Program-made: the position numbers and the translations under genes
Notes under the pieces: model-generated
Database searches by the model: none
What the model saw: the letters and a program-made list of their open reading frames with translations, nothing else
What the model was told of the DNA's origin: nothing
Part shown: in pieces, positions 1 to 7,023 of the stretch
Layout of the letters: each line of letters begins with the position of its first letter
Numbering within the stretch: position 1 is the first letter of the stretch
DNA from: JAZTZP01 sp045637525
Lineage (GTDB): Bacteria; Bacillota; Clostridia; UBA1381
Length of the DNA: 64,000 nucleotides
Reading direction: 5' to 3'
NCBI GenBank assembly: GCA_045637525.1
Contig: JAZTZP010000159.1
Location: 1-64,000, forward strand

Positions 1-43
1 TGATTTCGAGTCAGCCCCGTTATGACCACTTCGATACCTGTCC
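1..43 (-). tRNA. tRNA-Ser (CGA), 5' part only
   Basis: The reverse strand reads as the 5' half of a tRNA: a seven-base acceptor arm, a D-arm with the usual AGTGGT-like loop, and an anticodon stem ending in loop CTCGAAA, which gives anticodon CGA (serine). The gene is cut by the left edge of the window, so the long variable arm expected of tRNA-Ser and the 3' half cannot be checked. A consensus promoter lies 40 bp upstream on the same strand. Confidence 0.75.
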
Positions 44-82
44 AGTTCTTCATTTGAACATTACCATTCAAACGACTTACTT

Positions 83-111
83 ATTATACCACATTTTTTT
101 GTTCTTGTCAA
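83..111 (-). promoter_or_regulatory. sigma-A promoter of tRNA-Ser
   Basis: On the reverse strand TTGACA (106-111) and TATAAT (83-88) are separated by exactly 17 bp. This is a perfect match to the vegetative consensus and points at the tRNA-Ser gene, giving a predicted precursor leader of about 30 nt. Confidence 0.85.
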
Positions 112-186
112 TACAAAAATTCAGTTTTTTTCAGATGTCGTAAAAAAACATGAAAAAAGTTCCATACTTTTCCCAAAATTTTTAAA

Positions 187-215
187 GAATATTTTTTTTA
201 CTGCTGTACAAAATA
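187..215 (+). promoter_or_regulatory. possible sigma-G/sigma-F promoter of the spore protein gene
   Basis: GAATA (187-191), 17 bp, then CAAAATA (209-215) resembles the forespore consensus GHATR-N18-CATnHTA with one mismatch in the -10 element and a spacer one base short. Alpha/beta spore proteins are normally sigma-G dependent, so the site fits the gene, but the match is short. Confidence 0.4.
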
Positions 216-218
216 TGA

Positions 219-243
219 GTGTAGTCGATACCAATCGACACAC
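219..243 (+). other. hairpin in the 5' leader of the spore protein gene
   Basis: GTCGAT (224-229), loop ACCA, ATCGAC (234-239) is a perfect 6-bp inverted repeat, extended outward by GTGT/ACAC with one unpaired A. It would form near the 5' end of the predicted mRNA and could stabilise it. This is inference only. Confidence 0.4.
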
Positions 244-283
244 TTTAATATAGATATTTTGTTTTATAAAAGGAGTGAATGAA

Positions 284-475
284 ATGAGCAAGTCAAAGAT
301 TATGGTACCTGAAGCAAAGCAGGCTATGGAAAACTTCAAGATGGAAGCTGCAAGAGAAGTTGGCGTTGATTTAAAGCAAGGCTACAACGGTGACATCACA
401 GCAAGACAAGCCGGTTCAGTTGGCGGACAAATGGTTAAGAAAATGATCCAGGATTACGAAAACAAAATAAAATAA
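284..475 (+). CDS. alpha/beta-type small acid-soluble spore protein
   Basis: This 63-residue protein coats and protects spore DNA from UV and heat and is degraded by the GPR protease at germination. The N-terminal helix carries EAKQAMENFK followed by a MEAAREVG segment where family members are cleaved by GPR. The C-terminal half has the family signature GDITARQAGSVGG followed by MVKKMI, part of the DNA-binding helix-turn-helix. I chose the ATG at 284 rather than the GTG at 275 because AAAGGAG at 268-274 sits 9 nt before the ATG and abuts the GTG. The gene is monocistronic, with a possible forespore promoter upstream. Length and motifs are normal for the family. Confidence 0.93.
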   Translation: MSKSKIMVPEAKQAMENFKMEAAREVGVDLKQGYNGDITARQAGSVGGQMVKKMIQDYENKIK

Positions 476-510
476 GCTGATCGTATATTTTATTAGTTTT
501 TCCTGTCATA

Positions 511-608
511 CCGTTTAAATTCTTTTAAACGGCAAATACCATTATTTTTTGTATAGCGGCGAAACTGACAGATAGTTTTTTAAAGTCACATTTATACAAA
601 AAAATAAT
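511..608. repeat. nested inverted repeats after the spore protein gene
   Basis: CCGTTTAAA (511-519) and TTTAAACGG (524-532) form a perfect short hairpin. Further on, ATTATTTTTTGTA (541-553) is repeated inverted, with one extra A, at 595-608, just before the terminator stem. The stretch 476-658 holds no gene that I can see, only these structures and the terminator. Confidence 0.4.
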
Positions 609-650
609 CAGCAGCCTATGATATTATTTATCGTAGGCTGCTGATTTTAT
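606..650. terminator. bidirectional Rho-independent terminator
   Basis: AATCAGCAGCCTATG (606-620) pairs with CGTAGGCTGCTGATT (632-646) over 15 positions with one G-T pair. It is flanked by A-rich sequence on the left and T-rich sequence on the right. It can end both the rightward spore protein transcript and the leftward parE-to-phosphodiesterase operon. Confidence 0.85.
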
Positions 651-658
651 TACATAAA

Positions 659-1171
659 TTAAAGCTCAACAAATTCAAAATTTCCGTTTTCATATAATAT
701 ACAGCTGTGTTTTGTATTCTCCTTCGGAATTGATACAGAGCCTGGGTTTATATAACGTATTCCGTTAATTTCTGTATTCTCAGTTACATGAAAATGTCCG
801 TTTAATAAAACATCACCGGAGCTTAACTTCGGCAGATTTTCTTTATTGTATACATGCCCATGAGTTAAAAACATTTTTATATTACCGTCAAATATCCATG
901 CATAGTCGCTAAGTATCGGAAATTCCAGCACCATCTGATCAACCTCAGTATCACAATTACCTCTAACACATATAATCTCATCTTTAAGTTCATTAAGCAT
1001 TGAAATTACGGTTTTTGGTGCATATTCCTCGGGAAGGTCGTTTCGTGGCCCGTGATACAGCAAATCACCAAGCAACACAAGTTTTTCAGCCCCTGAATTT
1101 CTATAAACATCTATTAATTTCTTTGTATAATAAGCCGAGCCGTGCAAATCTGATGCTATTAATAATTTCAT
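659..1171 (-). CDS. yfcE: YfcE/MJ0936-type metallophosphodiesterase
   Basis: This 170-residue protein is a calcineurin-like phosphodiesterase of the YfcE/MJ0936 group, cytosolic enzymes that hydrolyse phosphodiesters in vitro with an uncertain natural substrate. All five metal-binding blocks are visible: DLH at residues 8-10, GDLL at 35-38, GNCD at 71-74, THGH at 103-106 and GHFH at 125-128. Family length is about 160-185, so it is complete. I chose the ATG at 1171 over the in-frame TTG at 1180 because GGAG lies 9 nt upstream of the ATG. It is the last gene of the leftward operon, 14 nt after the second metallophosphoesterase, and ends at a bidirectional terminator. The symbol is by similarity only. 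Confidence 0.88.
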   Translation of the reverse strand: MKLLIASDLHGSAYYTKKLIDVYRNSGAEKLVLLGDLLYHGPRNDLPEEYAPKTVISMLNELKDEIICVRGNCDTEVDQMVLEFPILSDYAWIFDGNIKMFLTHGHVYNKENLPKLSSGDVLLNGHFHVTENTEINGIRYINPGSVSIPKENTKHSCILYENGNFEFVEL

Positions 1172-1185
1172 AAATATCAACTCCG

Positions 1186-1887
1186 TTAAATTTCTATTTT
1201 AAATGGCATAAATCCCATATAATCACTCGATACAAGCTTATAGAAAATATTGTCATATACACCCTCAACCGCATATTTATGCGATTCAGAATGAAGATGA
1301 CCGTAAAAACATTTCTTAATTCCATATTCATTCATAAGCTCGGTCATCGGAGTAACATACAGATTTTTCATTATAGGCGGATAATGTGTAAAAACAATTA
1401 TTTCCCGAGGCTGTTTTGTTAGAGCATCCTCAATTGATAATTTCAGTCTGCCAACCTCACGGTTATAAATTGCCGAATCATCGCTTTTCATTTTTTCGGA
1501 ATAAGTCCAGCCACGGTTTCCGCATATTGCAATATCATCATACATATATGAATTATTATGCAGAATACTGATTGTATCGTAATTATTACTTTTTAAATAT
1601 GTGTTCATCTTATTATAGGTTTCCCACCAATAATCATGATTACCTTTAAGAATTATTTTATGACCGTTCAGTTTGTTTAAAAATTCAAAATCAGCCTCAG
1701 CCTGACTAAGATAAGTCGCCCAAGAAAAATCTCCCGGCAAAACCACAACATCACCATGACTGACAACAGACTGCCAATTATCTGTAAGCCTCTCAACATA
1801 ATTTTCCCATAAACAACCGAATACGTCCATCGGTTTATCAATTCCAAGCGGCAGATGCAAATCTGCAATAGTAAATAGAGACATCAT
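1186..1887 (-). CDS. metallophosphoesterase (predicted phosphohydrolase)
   Basis: This 233-residue calcineurin-fold phosphohydrolase is of a type common in Clostridia and has no assigned substrate. Metal-ligand motifs are clear: ADLH at residues 8-11, PGDFSW from 51, KGNHDYWW from 81, FTHYPP at 166-171 and YGHLHSESH from 195. The aromatic residues after GNHD and the WENYVE segment near residue 27 are typical of this subgroup. Its ATG overlaps the tmk stop codon in an ATGA arrangement, so the two are likely translationally coupled. A second ATG one codon later is equally possible. A cytosolic nucleotide or phosphodiester hydrolase is the most that can be said. Confidence 0.85.
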   Translation of the reverse strand: MMSLFTIADLHLPLGIDKPMDVFGCLWENYVERLTDNWQSVVSHGDVVVLPGDFSWATYLSQAEADFEFLNKLNGHKIILKGNHDYWWETYNKMNTYLKSNNYDTISILHNNSYMYDDIAICGNRGWTYSEKMKSDDSAIYNREVGRLKLSIEDALTKQPREIIVFTHYPPIMKNLYVTPMTELMNEYGIKKCFYGHLHSESHKYAVEGVYDNIFYKLVSSDYMGFMPFKIEI

Positions 1888-2585
1888 TCCACACTTTCTC
1901 TGTTTAACACACTCTCTATACGTGTAAACACTTCATCTGCAATTTCTTCAATTGTCCGGATTTTTTTGTCCTTTACACAGCATATGTGCGACCAGCCGAA
2001 AAGCTTCGCAACATCGACCGCATTTTTATAACTGTTTTCAAGATAATTAAGATCGCTTTCATGAATATCATGAACATCGCTTCCGTCGATTTTATTCTTT
2101 CGTTGCTTTATAAGCTCCCTGCCGTATTCAACAGGCATATCAAGAAACACCGTAATATCCGGTCTCGGCACACCGATTTTTTCAAACTCAAAATCCTCAA
2201 GCCACTCAAGAAACTCACGCTTTTCTTCTGCATTTTCAATTTTTCCGGCCTGATGTATCATGTTTGAAGAAACATACCTGTCGGCAATTATAACAACACC
2301 GTCATCATAGTCCTTTTTCCAATCCGTCTTATAAGACGCAAATCTGTCCATCGCAAACAAAGTCGAAGCGGCATATGCATTTACATCCCCTGCACTTTTT
2401 CCAAAACTTCCGTCTAAATACATCTTTACAGGTGTAATCCAGGGCATATCATAGCACGGAAAAGAAATTCTCCTGACTCTTCTTCCCGACTTTTCCAAGC
2501 GCTCGGTTAAAAGCTTTGTCTGAGTTTCCTTACCACTTGCATCTACACCGTCCATAACAATCAAAAAACCCATTTTTACATACAT
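1884..2585 (-). CDS. tmk: thymidylate kinase
   Basis: The product phosphorylates dTMP to dTDP with ATP for DNA synthesis. It has a P-loop GVDASGKET at residues 13-21, a nucleotide-binding ADRYVSS segment at 101-107 carrying the DR dipeptide, and a lid segment rich in charged residues near 155-165. At 233 residues it is slightly longer than E. coli Tmk (213). The start is uncertain. The ATG at 2585 has an AAAGGA only 2-3 nt away, while the ATG at 2573 (MGFLIV) matches the usual N-terminus but has a distant ribosome site. It lies between tagA (12 nt upstream) and a phosphoesterase (4-nt overlap) in the parE operon. The mix of DNA replication and envelope genes suggests general growth control. 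Confidence 0.92.
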   Translation of the reverse strand: MYVKMGFLIVMDGVDASGKETQTKLLTERLEKSGRRVRRISFPCYDMPWITPVKMYLDGSFGKSAGDVNAYAASTLFAMDRFASYKTDWKKDYDDGVVIIADRYVSSNMIHQAGKIENAEEKREFLEWLEDFEFEKIGVPRPDITVFLDMPVEYGRELIKQRKNKIDGSDVHDIHESDLNYLENSYKNAVDVAKLFGWSHICCVKDKKIRTIEEIADEVFTRIESVLNRESVE

Positions 2586-2597
2586 ATTCCTTTCTGA

Positions 2598-3329
2598 TTA
2601 CTTGAATTTTCGTCCTTTTGCAATGACCGTAAGCGCAAACTTCGGCAACGCCATCATTCTTTTAGCTCTCCAGGGCTCTTTTATTAATCTGTAAAACCAT
2701 TCAAGACCTAACCTACAATAAATATCCGGCGCTCTCTCAACACGTCCTGCAAACACATCAAAACAACCGCCAATCCCCATTGCCACTTTAACATTAAGGT
2801 TAGCCTTGTTTTGTGATATCCATTTTTCCTGAGCAGGCGCCCCCAAACCAACAAACAGAATATCAGCACCGGAGTTATTGATTTCATCTATAATTCCCTG
2901 TTCTTCTTCCGGTTTGAAATAGCCGTTTCGCACCCCGACGAATTTAAGACCGGGATACTTTTTAAGAAGCCTTTCCTTTGCAGTATCTGCAACGCCGGGT
3001 TTTCCGCCGAAGAAAAATATCTTATGACCACTTTCGTTCAGTTTCTCAAGCAAAACACAGGTAATGTCATATCCTGCCGCTCTTTCTTTTATGGGCTTAC
3101 CTAAAATCTTAGATGCATACACAACTCCTATTCCGTCAGCGGTAAGTAAATCAGCATTATTCAAAACTTCACAAAATTCCGGATCTTTATATGCAACCAT
3201 AATAATCTCGGAATTTGGCGTAAACACTGCATGAAATTTGTCCCGGAACATATAACCCATTATACATTCAGCCGCTTCAGGAATAGTAACCGTATCCACT
3301 TTTACTCCAAGAATATTTACCTTTTCCAT
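2598..3329 (-). CDS. tagA: WecG/TagA/CpsF family glycosyltransferase
   Basis: Enzymes of this family transfer N-acetylmannosamine from UDP-ManNAc to lipid-linked GlcNAc, the second step of wall teichoic acid linkage-unit synthesis, or an analogous exopolysaccharide step. The 243-residue protein has the family blocks FTPNSEI near residue 36, LLTADGIGVV at 61-70 with the presumed catalytic Asp65, a FFFGGKPG turn, and FVGLGAPAQEKWI. The C-terminal basic tail (GRKFK end) probably docks on the membrane. I chose the ATG at 3329 because AAAAGGAG lies 11 nt upstream; an in-frame extension upstream has no better site. The tagO-like transferase at 21278-22339 could supply its substrate. The exact sugar is inferred. 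Confidence 0.85.
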   Translation of the reverse strand: MEKVNILGVKVDTVTIPEAAECIMGYMFRDKFHAVFTPNSEIIMVAYKDPEFCEVLNNADLLTADGIGVVYASKILGKPIKERAAGYDITCVLLEKLNESGHKIFFFGGKPGVADTAKERLLKKYPGLKFVGVRNGYFKPEEEQGIIDEINNSGADILFVGLGAPAQEKWISQNKANLNVKVAMGIGGCFDVFAGRVERAPDIYCRLGLEWFYRLIKEPWRAKRMMALPKFALTVIAKGRKFK

Positions 3330-3360
3330 TTTACCGTTAACTCCTTTTATAAAACCCGTT

Positions 3361-4719
3361 TTATCTGTCCTCAAGTTTAATATAGTTTCTTGAATTGCAT
3401 ATTGATTTATATGCCGGACGTATAATTCTCTTTCCGAGCAATACTTCTTCTATACGGTGAGCACACCAACCAGCCACTCTTGCAATAGCAAAGAATGGTG
3501 TATATAATTCGGGCGGTATTTTCATCATTTTGTATACAAATCCTGAATACAAGTCAACATTCGCACAAATCGCCTTATCAATCTTTTTTACACTCGCAAA
3601 AATTTCAGGCGTTAATTCCTCGATAAGCTCATAAAGTCTGAACTCAGGCATAAGCTCTTCGTTATGACAAAGAACCTCTTTACATCTTTCTTTTATTATA
3701 ACAGCTCTCGGATCGCTCAGTGTATAAATTGCATGTCCCATACCGTAAACAAGTCCCATGCCGTCATATGCCTCGCCATGAAGTATCTTTGCAAGATAAT
3801 CCTTCACCTCTGACCTGTCCTCACAATTTTTCACATTTGCCTTAATATCCTCAACCATACCCATAACCTTTGCATTTGCACCACCATGCTTCGGACCTTT
3901 CAAAGATCCGATAGCTGCGGCAATTGCGGAATAGGTATCCGTATCCGAGCTTGAAACAACTCTTGTTGTAAACGCTGAGTTATTACCGCCACCGTGTTCT
4001 GCGTGAACCATAAGCATAATATCAAGGAGCTTTGCTTCCTCTGCTGTATACGAATTATCACGTCTTAACATATAAAGCAAATTTTCAGCCGTAGAGAGCT
4101 CCGACTGTGGCGAATGAATATATAAGCTGTTGCCGTCATGATAATGACTCTTTGCCTGATATGCATACGCAGTCATAACCGGCATCTGCGATATTAAATG
4201 AATAGATTGCTTTAACAGATTATTAAAGCTTATATCATCCGGATTATCGTCATAAGAATACGATGCCAGAACAGAACGTGCAAGCTTATTCATTATATTT
4301 TTACTCGGTGCTTTTAAAATCATATCTTCCATAAATCCTTCAGGAAGATTTCTTTTCTCGCCGATATATCTGCTGAAACGGTCAAGAGTCTGTTTAGTCG
4401 GCAGTTCACCGAAAAGTAAAAGATATGCAACTTCTTCAAAGCCGAATCTTCCCTCACTCACCGAATTATATATAAGATCCGATAAATCATACCCTCTGTA
4501 ACGAAGATGACCTTCCATAGGCTTCTTTTCTCCGTCATCTATATAATAACCGTTTACCGAACCAATTGAAGTGATACCCGCCATAACACCGGTACCGTCA
4601 CTATTACGGAGCCCCCTTTTCACGCCGTACTTATCAAACAAGTCACGACCTATTGGTTTATACACACCACTCGCGTCATCAAACAACGCTTTTTCAAATA
4701 TTTTATAATCTTCTGACAT
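3361..4719 (-). CDS. gltA: citrate synthase
   Basis: The enzyme condenses acetyl-CoA with oxaloacetate to citrate; in an anaerobe this mainly feeds 2-oxoglutarate and glutamate synthesis. All three catalytic regions are present: VHAEHGGG at residues 238-245, GMGHAIY at 326-332 with catalytic His, and NVDLYSG at 387-393 with catalytic Asp. The 452-residue length fits the clostridial type with an N-terminal extension of about 50 residues. AGGAGGT at 4726-4732 precedes the ATG at 4719 by 6 nt, so the upstream in-frame start is unlikely. It lies 38 nt after parC. A methylcitrate synthase role is possible, but no prp genes are nearby. Confidence 0.9.
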   Translation of the reverse strand: MSEDYKIFEKALFDDASGVYKPIGRDLFDKYGVKRGLRNSDGTGVMAGITSIGSVNGYYIDDGEKKPMEGHLRYRGYDLSDLIYNSVSEGRFGFEEVAYLLLFGELPTKQTLDRFSRYIGEKRNLPEGFMEDMILKAPSKNIMNKLARSVLASYSYDDNPDDISFNNLLKQSIHLISQMPVMTAYAYQAKSHYHDGNSLYIHSPQSELSTAENLLYMLRRDNSYTAEEAKLLDIMLMVHAEHGGGNNSAFTTRVVSSSDTDTYSAIAAAIGSLKGPKHGGANAKVMGMVEDIKANVKNCEDRSEVKDYLAKILHGEAYDGMGLVYGMGHAIYTLSDPRAVIIKERCKEVLCHNEELMPEFRLYELIEELTPEIFASVKKIDKAICANVDLYSGFVYKMMKIPPELYTPFFAIARVAGWCAHRIEEVLLGKRIIRPAYKSICNSRNYIKLEDR

Positions 4720-4757
4720 AAGAGTACCTCCTAAAAACATGACAATTTCTTAGCTGT

Positions 4758-6980
4758 TTATTCAAGCTCCAAACTCAACTGAGTTTTTATTCCGTCGTCC
4801 TTCCTCATAAAACATCCGGCAGCCGGAATATTTTTTGTGCGATAATGATTAAGATCATGTATTCCGGTTTTGTCCGGAGACATTACATATATCATTTTAG
4901 CATTTTTCTTCTTTAATGTCAATACCTGAACACCTTGTGAAGATTTTGTTGTCTTCAAAGGAATTTTTTCAGTATTCACGCATAAAACCTTGTTATTATC
5001 ACTTATAAACACAAGATCGCATTCCTCTTTAAACATCTTTATATCACAAACAGGCAACTTATCCGAATATGCATTTATAAGTTTTTTTCTGTTTGTCTTT
5101 GTAGCATATGCCGAAAGCGGTACTTTAGCTGCTTTACCGTTTTCAAAAGAGAACAGCATCATACCGGCATAGTCGGTTGTAACAACAACATACAAAATCT
5201 TCTCATTTTCTTCAAGCCCTAAAACCGCCGGCATATATTCGCCCATTGCACTCACTTTACTGTCTGCAATCTCATAAAGACGCATTTTATATACAGTTGA
5301 TTTATTAGTAAAACACAAAATTTCAGCTTTGTTGGTTGTTTCAATTTCCTGAGAAATAAAATCACCATCTTTAAGCTTATGATCCGTATTACTCGAACGA
5401 AGTGAAACAGCCGAAATCTTCTTTAAATAGTTATCATGTGTAAAGAATACCGTAAGCGGATAATCCTCTATGTGGTTTTCCTCTTTATATTCCTTAACCT
5501 CATCTCCGCTTATAAGCTCTGTTTTTCTTTCCATGCCATACTTTTTCGATATTTCAGAAAGCTGCTTTGAAATAATCTTCTTAATTGCTTTGTCGCTGCT
5601 GAGCTTTTCCTGAAGATCTGCTATCTCCTCAATGAGCTTTTCAGTTTCATCAGTACGGCGAAGAATGTATTCTTTATTAAGATTTCGAAGTTTTATTTCA
5701 GCGATATACTCAGCCTGAAGCTCGTCAATTCCAAATCCGTCCATAAGGTTAGGAACAACATCTTCTTCCCGTTCGGTAAGTCTTATTATCTTAATCGCCT
5801 TATCAATGTCAAGCAACAGTTTTTTAAGACCGTTTAACAAATGAAGCTTATTACTCTTTTTCTCTATATCATATAAAAGACTGTTCTTTATACAGCCAAT
5901 TCTGAATTCAATCCATTCCTTCAGTATATCCTTAACACCTAAAACCATAGGCTTATTGTTTATAAGGATATTAAAGTTACAGCTGAAACTGTCTTCAAGA
6001 GGTGTGATTTTGTAGAGCTTGCTCATCAAAACCTCCGGAGCAATACCACGTTTTAGGTCTATTGTAATCTTAAATCCGTTAAGACCGGTTTCATCACGTG
6101 CATCCGCAATTTCTTTTAACTTTCCGGCTTTTATAAGCTCCATTATTTTCTCTATAACAGCCTCACTTGTAGTGGTGTATGGTATCTCTGTAATCTCTAT
6201 ACAGTTATTAGACTTGTCATACACATACTTAGCTCGCATTTTAAAGCTGCCGCGTCCGGTTTCATATATATTCTGCATTTCCTCTTTTGAGTATATAATA
6301 GATGCACCCATAGAAAAATCCGGAGCGGGCATATATTCAATAATATCCGCTTTTTCATTTTTCATATATGCAATCGTTGCATCACAAACCTCTCTTAAAT
6401 TAAACGAACATATATTACTCGCCATTCCGACCGCTATTCCCTGATTCGGGTTTACAAGAATATTCGGAAAAGCTACCGGCAGGAGTGTCGGTTCCTTTGT
6501 AGTGCCGTCGTAATTGTCTACAAACGGGACGGTATTCTTGTTAATATCACAAAACAGTTCAGAGCATATAGGCTCAAGCTTTACTTCCGTATAACGAGCC
6601 GCAGCATACGCCATATCACGGGAGTACTGTTTACCAAAGTTACCCTGAGATTCTACAAGCGGATGAAGCAATGCCTCATTACCACGAGTAAGTCTGACCA
6701 TTGTTTCATATATTGCAGAATCGCCATGCGGATTAAGCTGCATAGTCTGACCGACTACATTTGCTGATTTTATAAGCTTGCCGTTTATAAGATTCATTTT
6801 ATACATTGTGTATAAAAGCTTTCTGTGTGCAGGCTTTAAACCGTCTATTTCGGGTATCGCACGAGATACGATTACGCTCATTGCATACGGCATATAATTT
6901 TTTTCAAGAGTTTCGCATATCGGCTGTTCATTCACTATCCCATAAACAATTTCATCCGGTACATTCTTTTTCTTAGCCAT
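4758..6980 (-). CDS. parC: DNA topoisomerase IV subunit A
   Basis: This is the DNA-cleaving subunit of a type IIA topoisomerase that decatenates chromosomes with ParE. The 740-residue protein has the breakage-reunion domain in the first half, with catalytic Tyr130 in AAARYTEVKL and the HGDSAIYETMVR helix at 85-96, a region where quinolone-resistance changes fall in relatives. A coiled-coil stretch lies near 430-500 and a beta-pinwheel-like C-terminal region follows. It begins 43 nt after parE in the same operon. It belongs to the clostridial ParC group rather than gyrA, judged by its parE partner and the lack of the long acidic GyrA tail. GyrA cannot be excluded from sequence alone. Confidence 0.9.
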   Translation of the reverse strand: MAKKKNVPDEIVYGIVNEQPICETLEKNYMPYAMSVIVSRAIPEIDGLKPAHRKLLYTMYKMNLINGKLIKSANVVGQTMQLNPHGDSAIYETMVRLTRGNEALLHPLVESQGNFGKQYSRDMAYAAARYTEVKLEPICSELFCDINKNTVPFVDNYDGTTKEPTLLPVAFPNILVNPNQGIAVGMASNICSFNLREVCDATIAYMKNEKADIIEYMPAPDFSMGASIIYSKEEMQNIYETGRGSFKMRAKYVYDKSNNCIEITEIPYTTTSEAVIEKIMELIKAGKLKEIADARDETGLNGFKITIDLKRGIAPEVLMSKLYKITPLEDSFSCNFNILINNKPMVLGVKDILKEWIEFRIGCIKNSLLYDIEKKSNKLHLLNGLKKLLLDIDKAIKIIRLTEREEDVVPNLMDGFGIDELQAEYIAEIKLRNLNKEYILRRTDETEKLIEEIADLQEKLSSDKAIKKIISKQLSEISKKYGMERKTELISGDEVKEYKEENHIEDYPLTVFFTHDNYLKKISAVSLRSSNTDHKLKDGDFISQEIETTNKAEILCFTNKSTVYKMRLYEIADSKVSAMGEYMPAVLGLEENEKILYVVVTTDYAGMMLFSFENGKAAKVPLSAYATKTNRKKLINAYSDKLPVCDIKMFKEECDLVFISDNNKVLCVNTEKIPLKTTKSSQGVQVLTLKKKNAKMIYVMSPDKTGIHDLNHYRTKNIPAAGCFMRKDDGIKTQLSLELE

Positions 6981-7023
6981 TTTTAACCTTTTTCTCCCTT
7001 CTTCATACTCTTACAGCGTTTTA

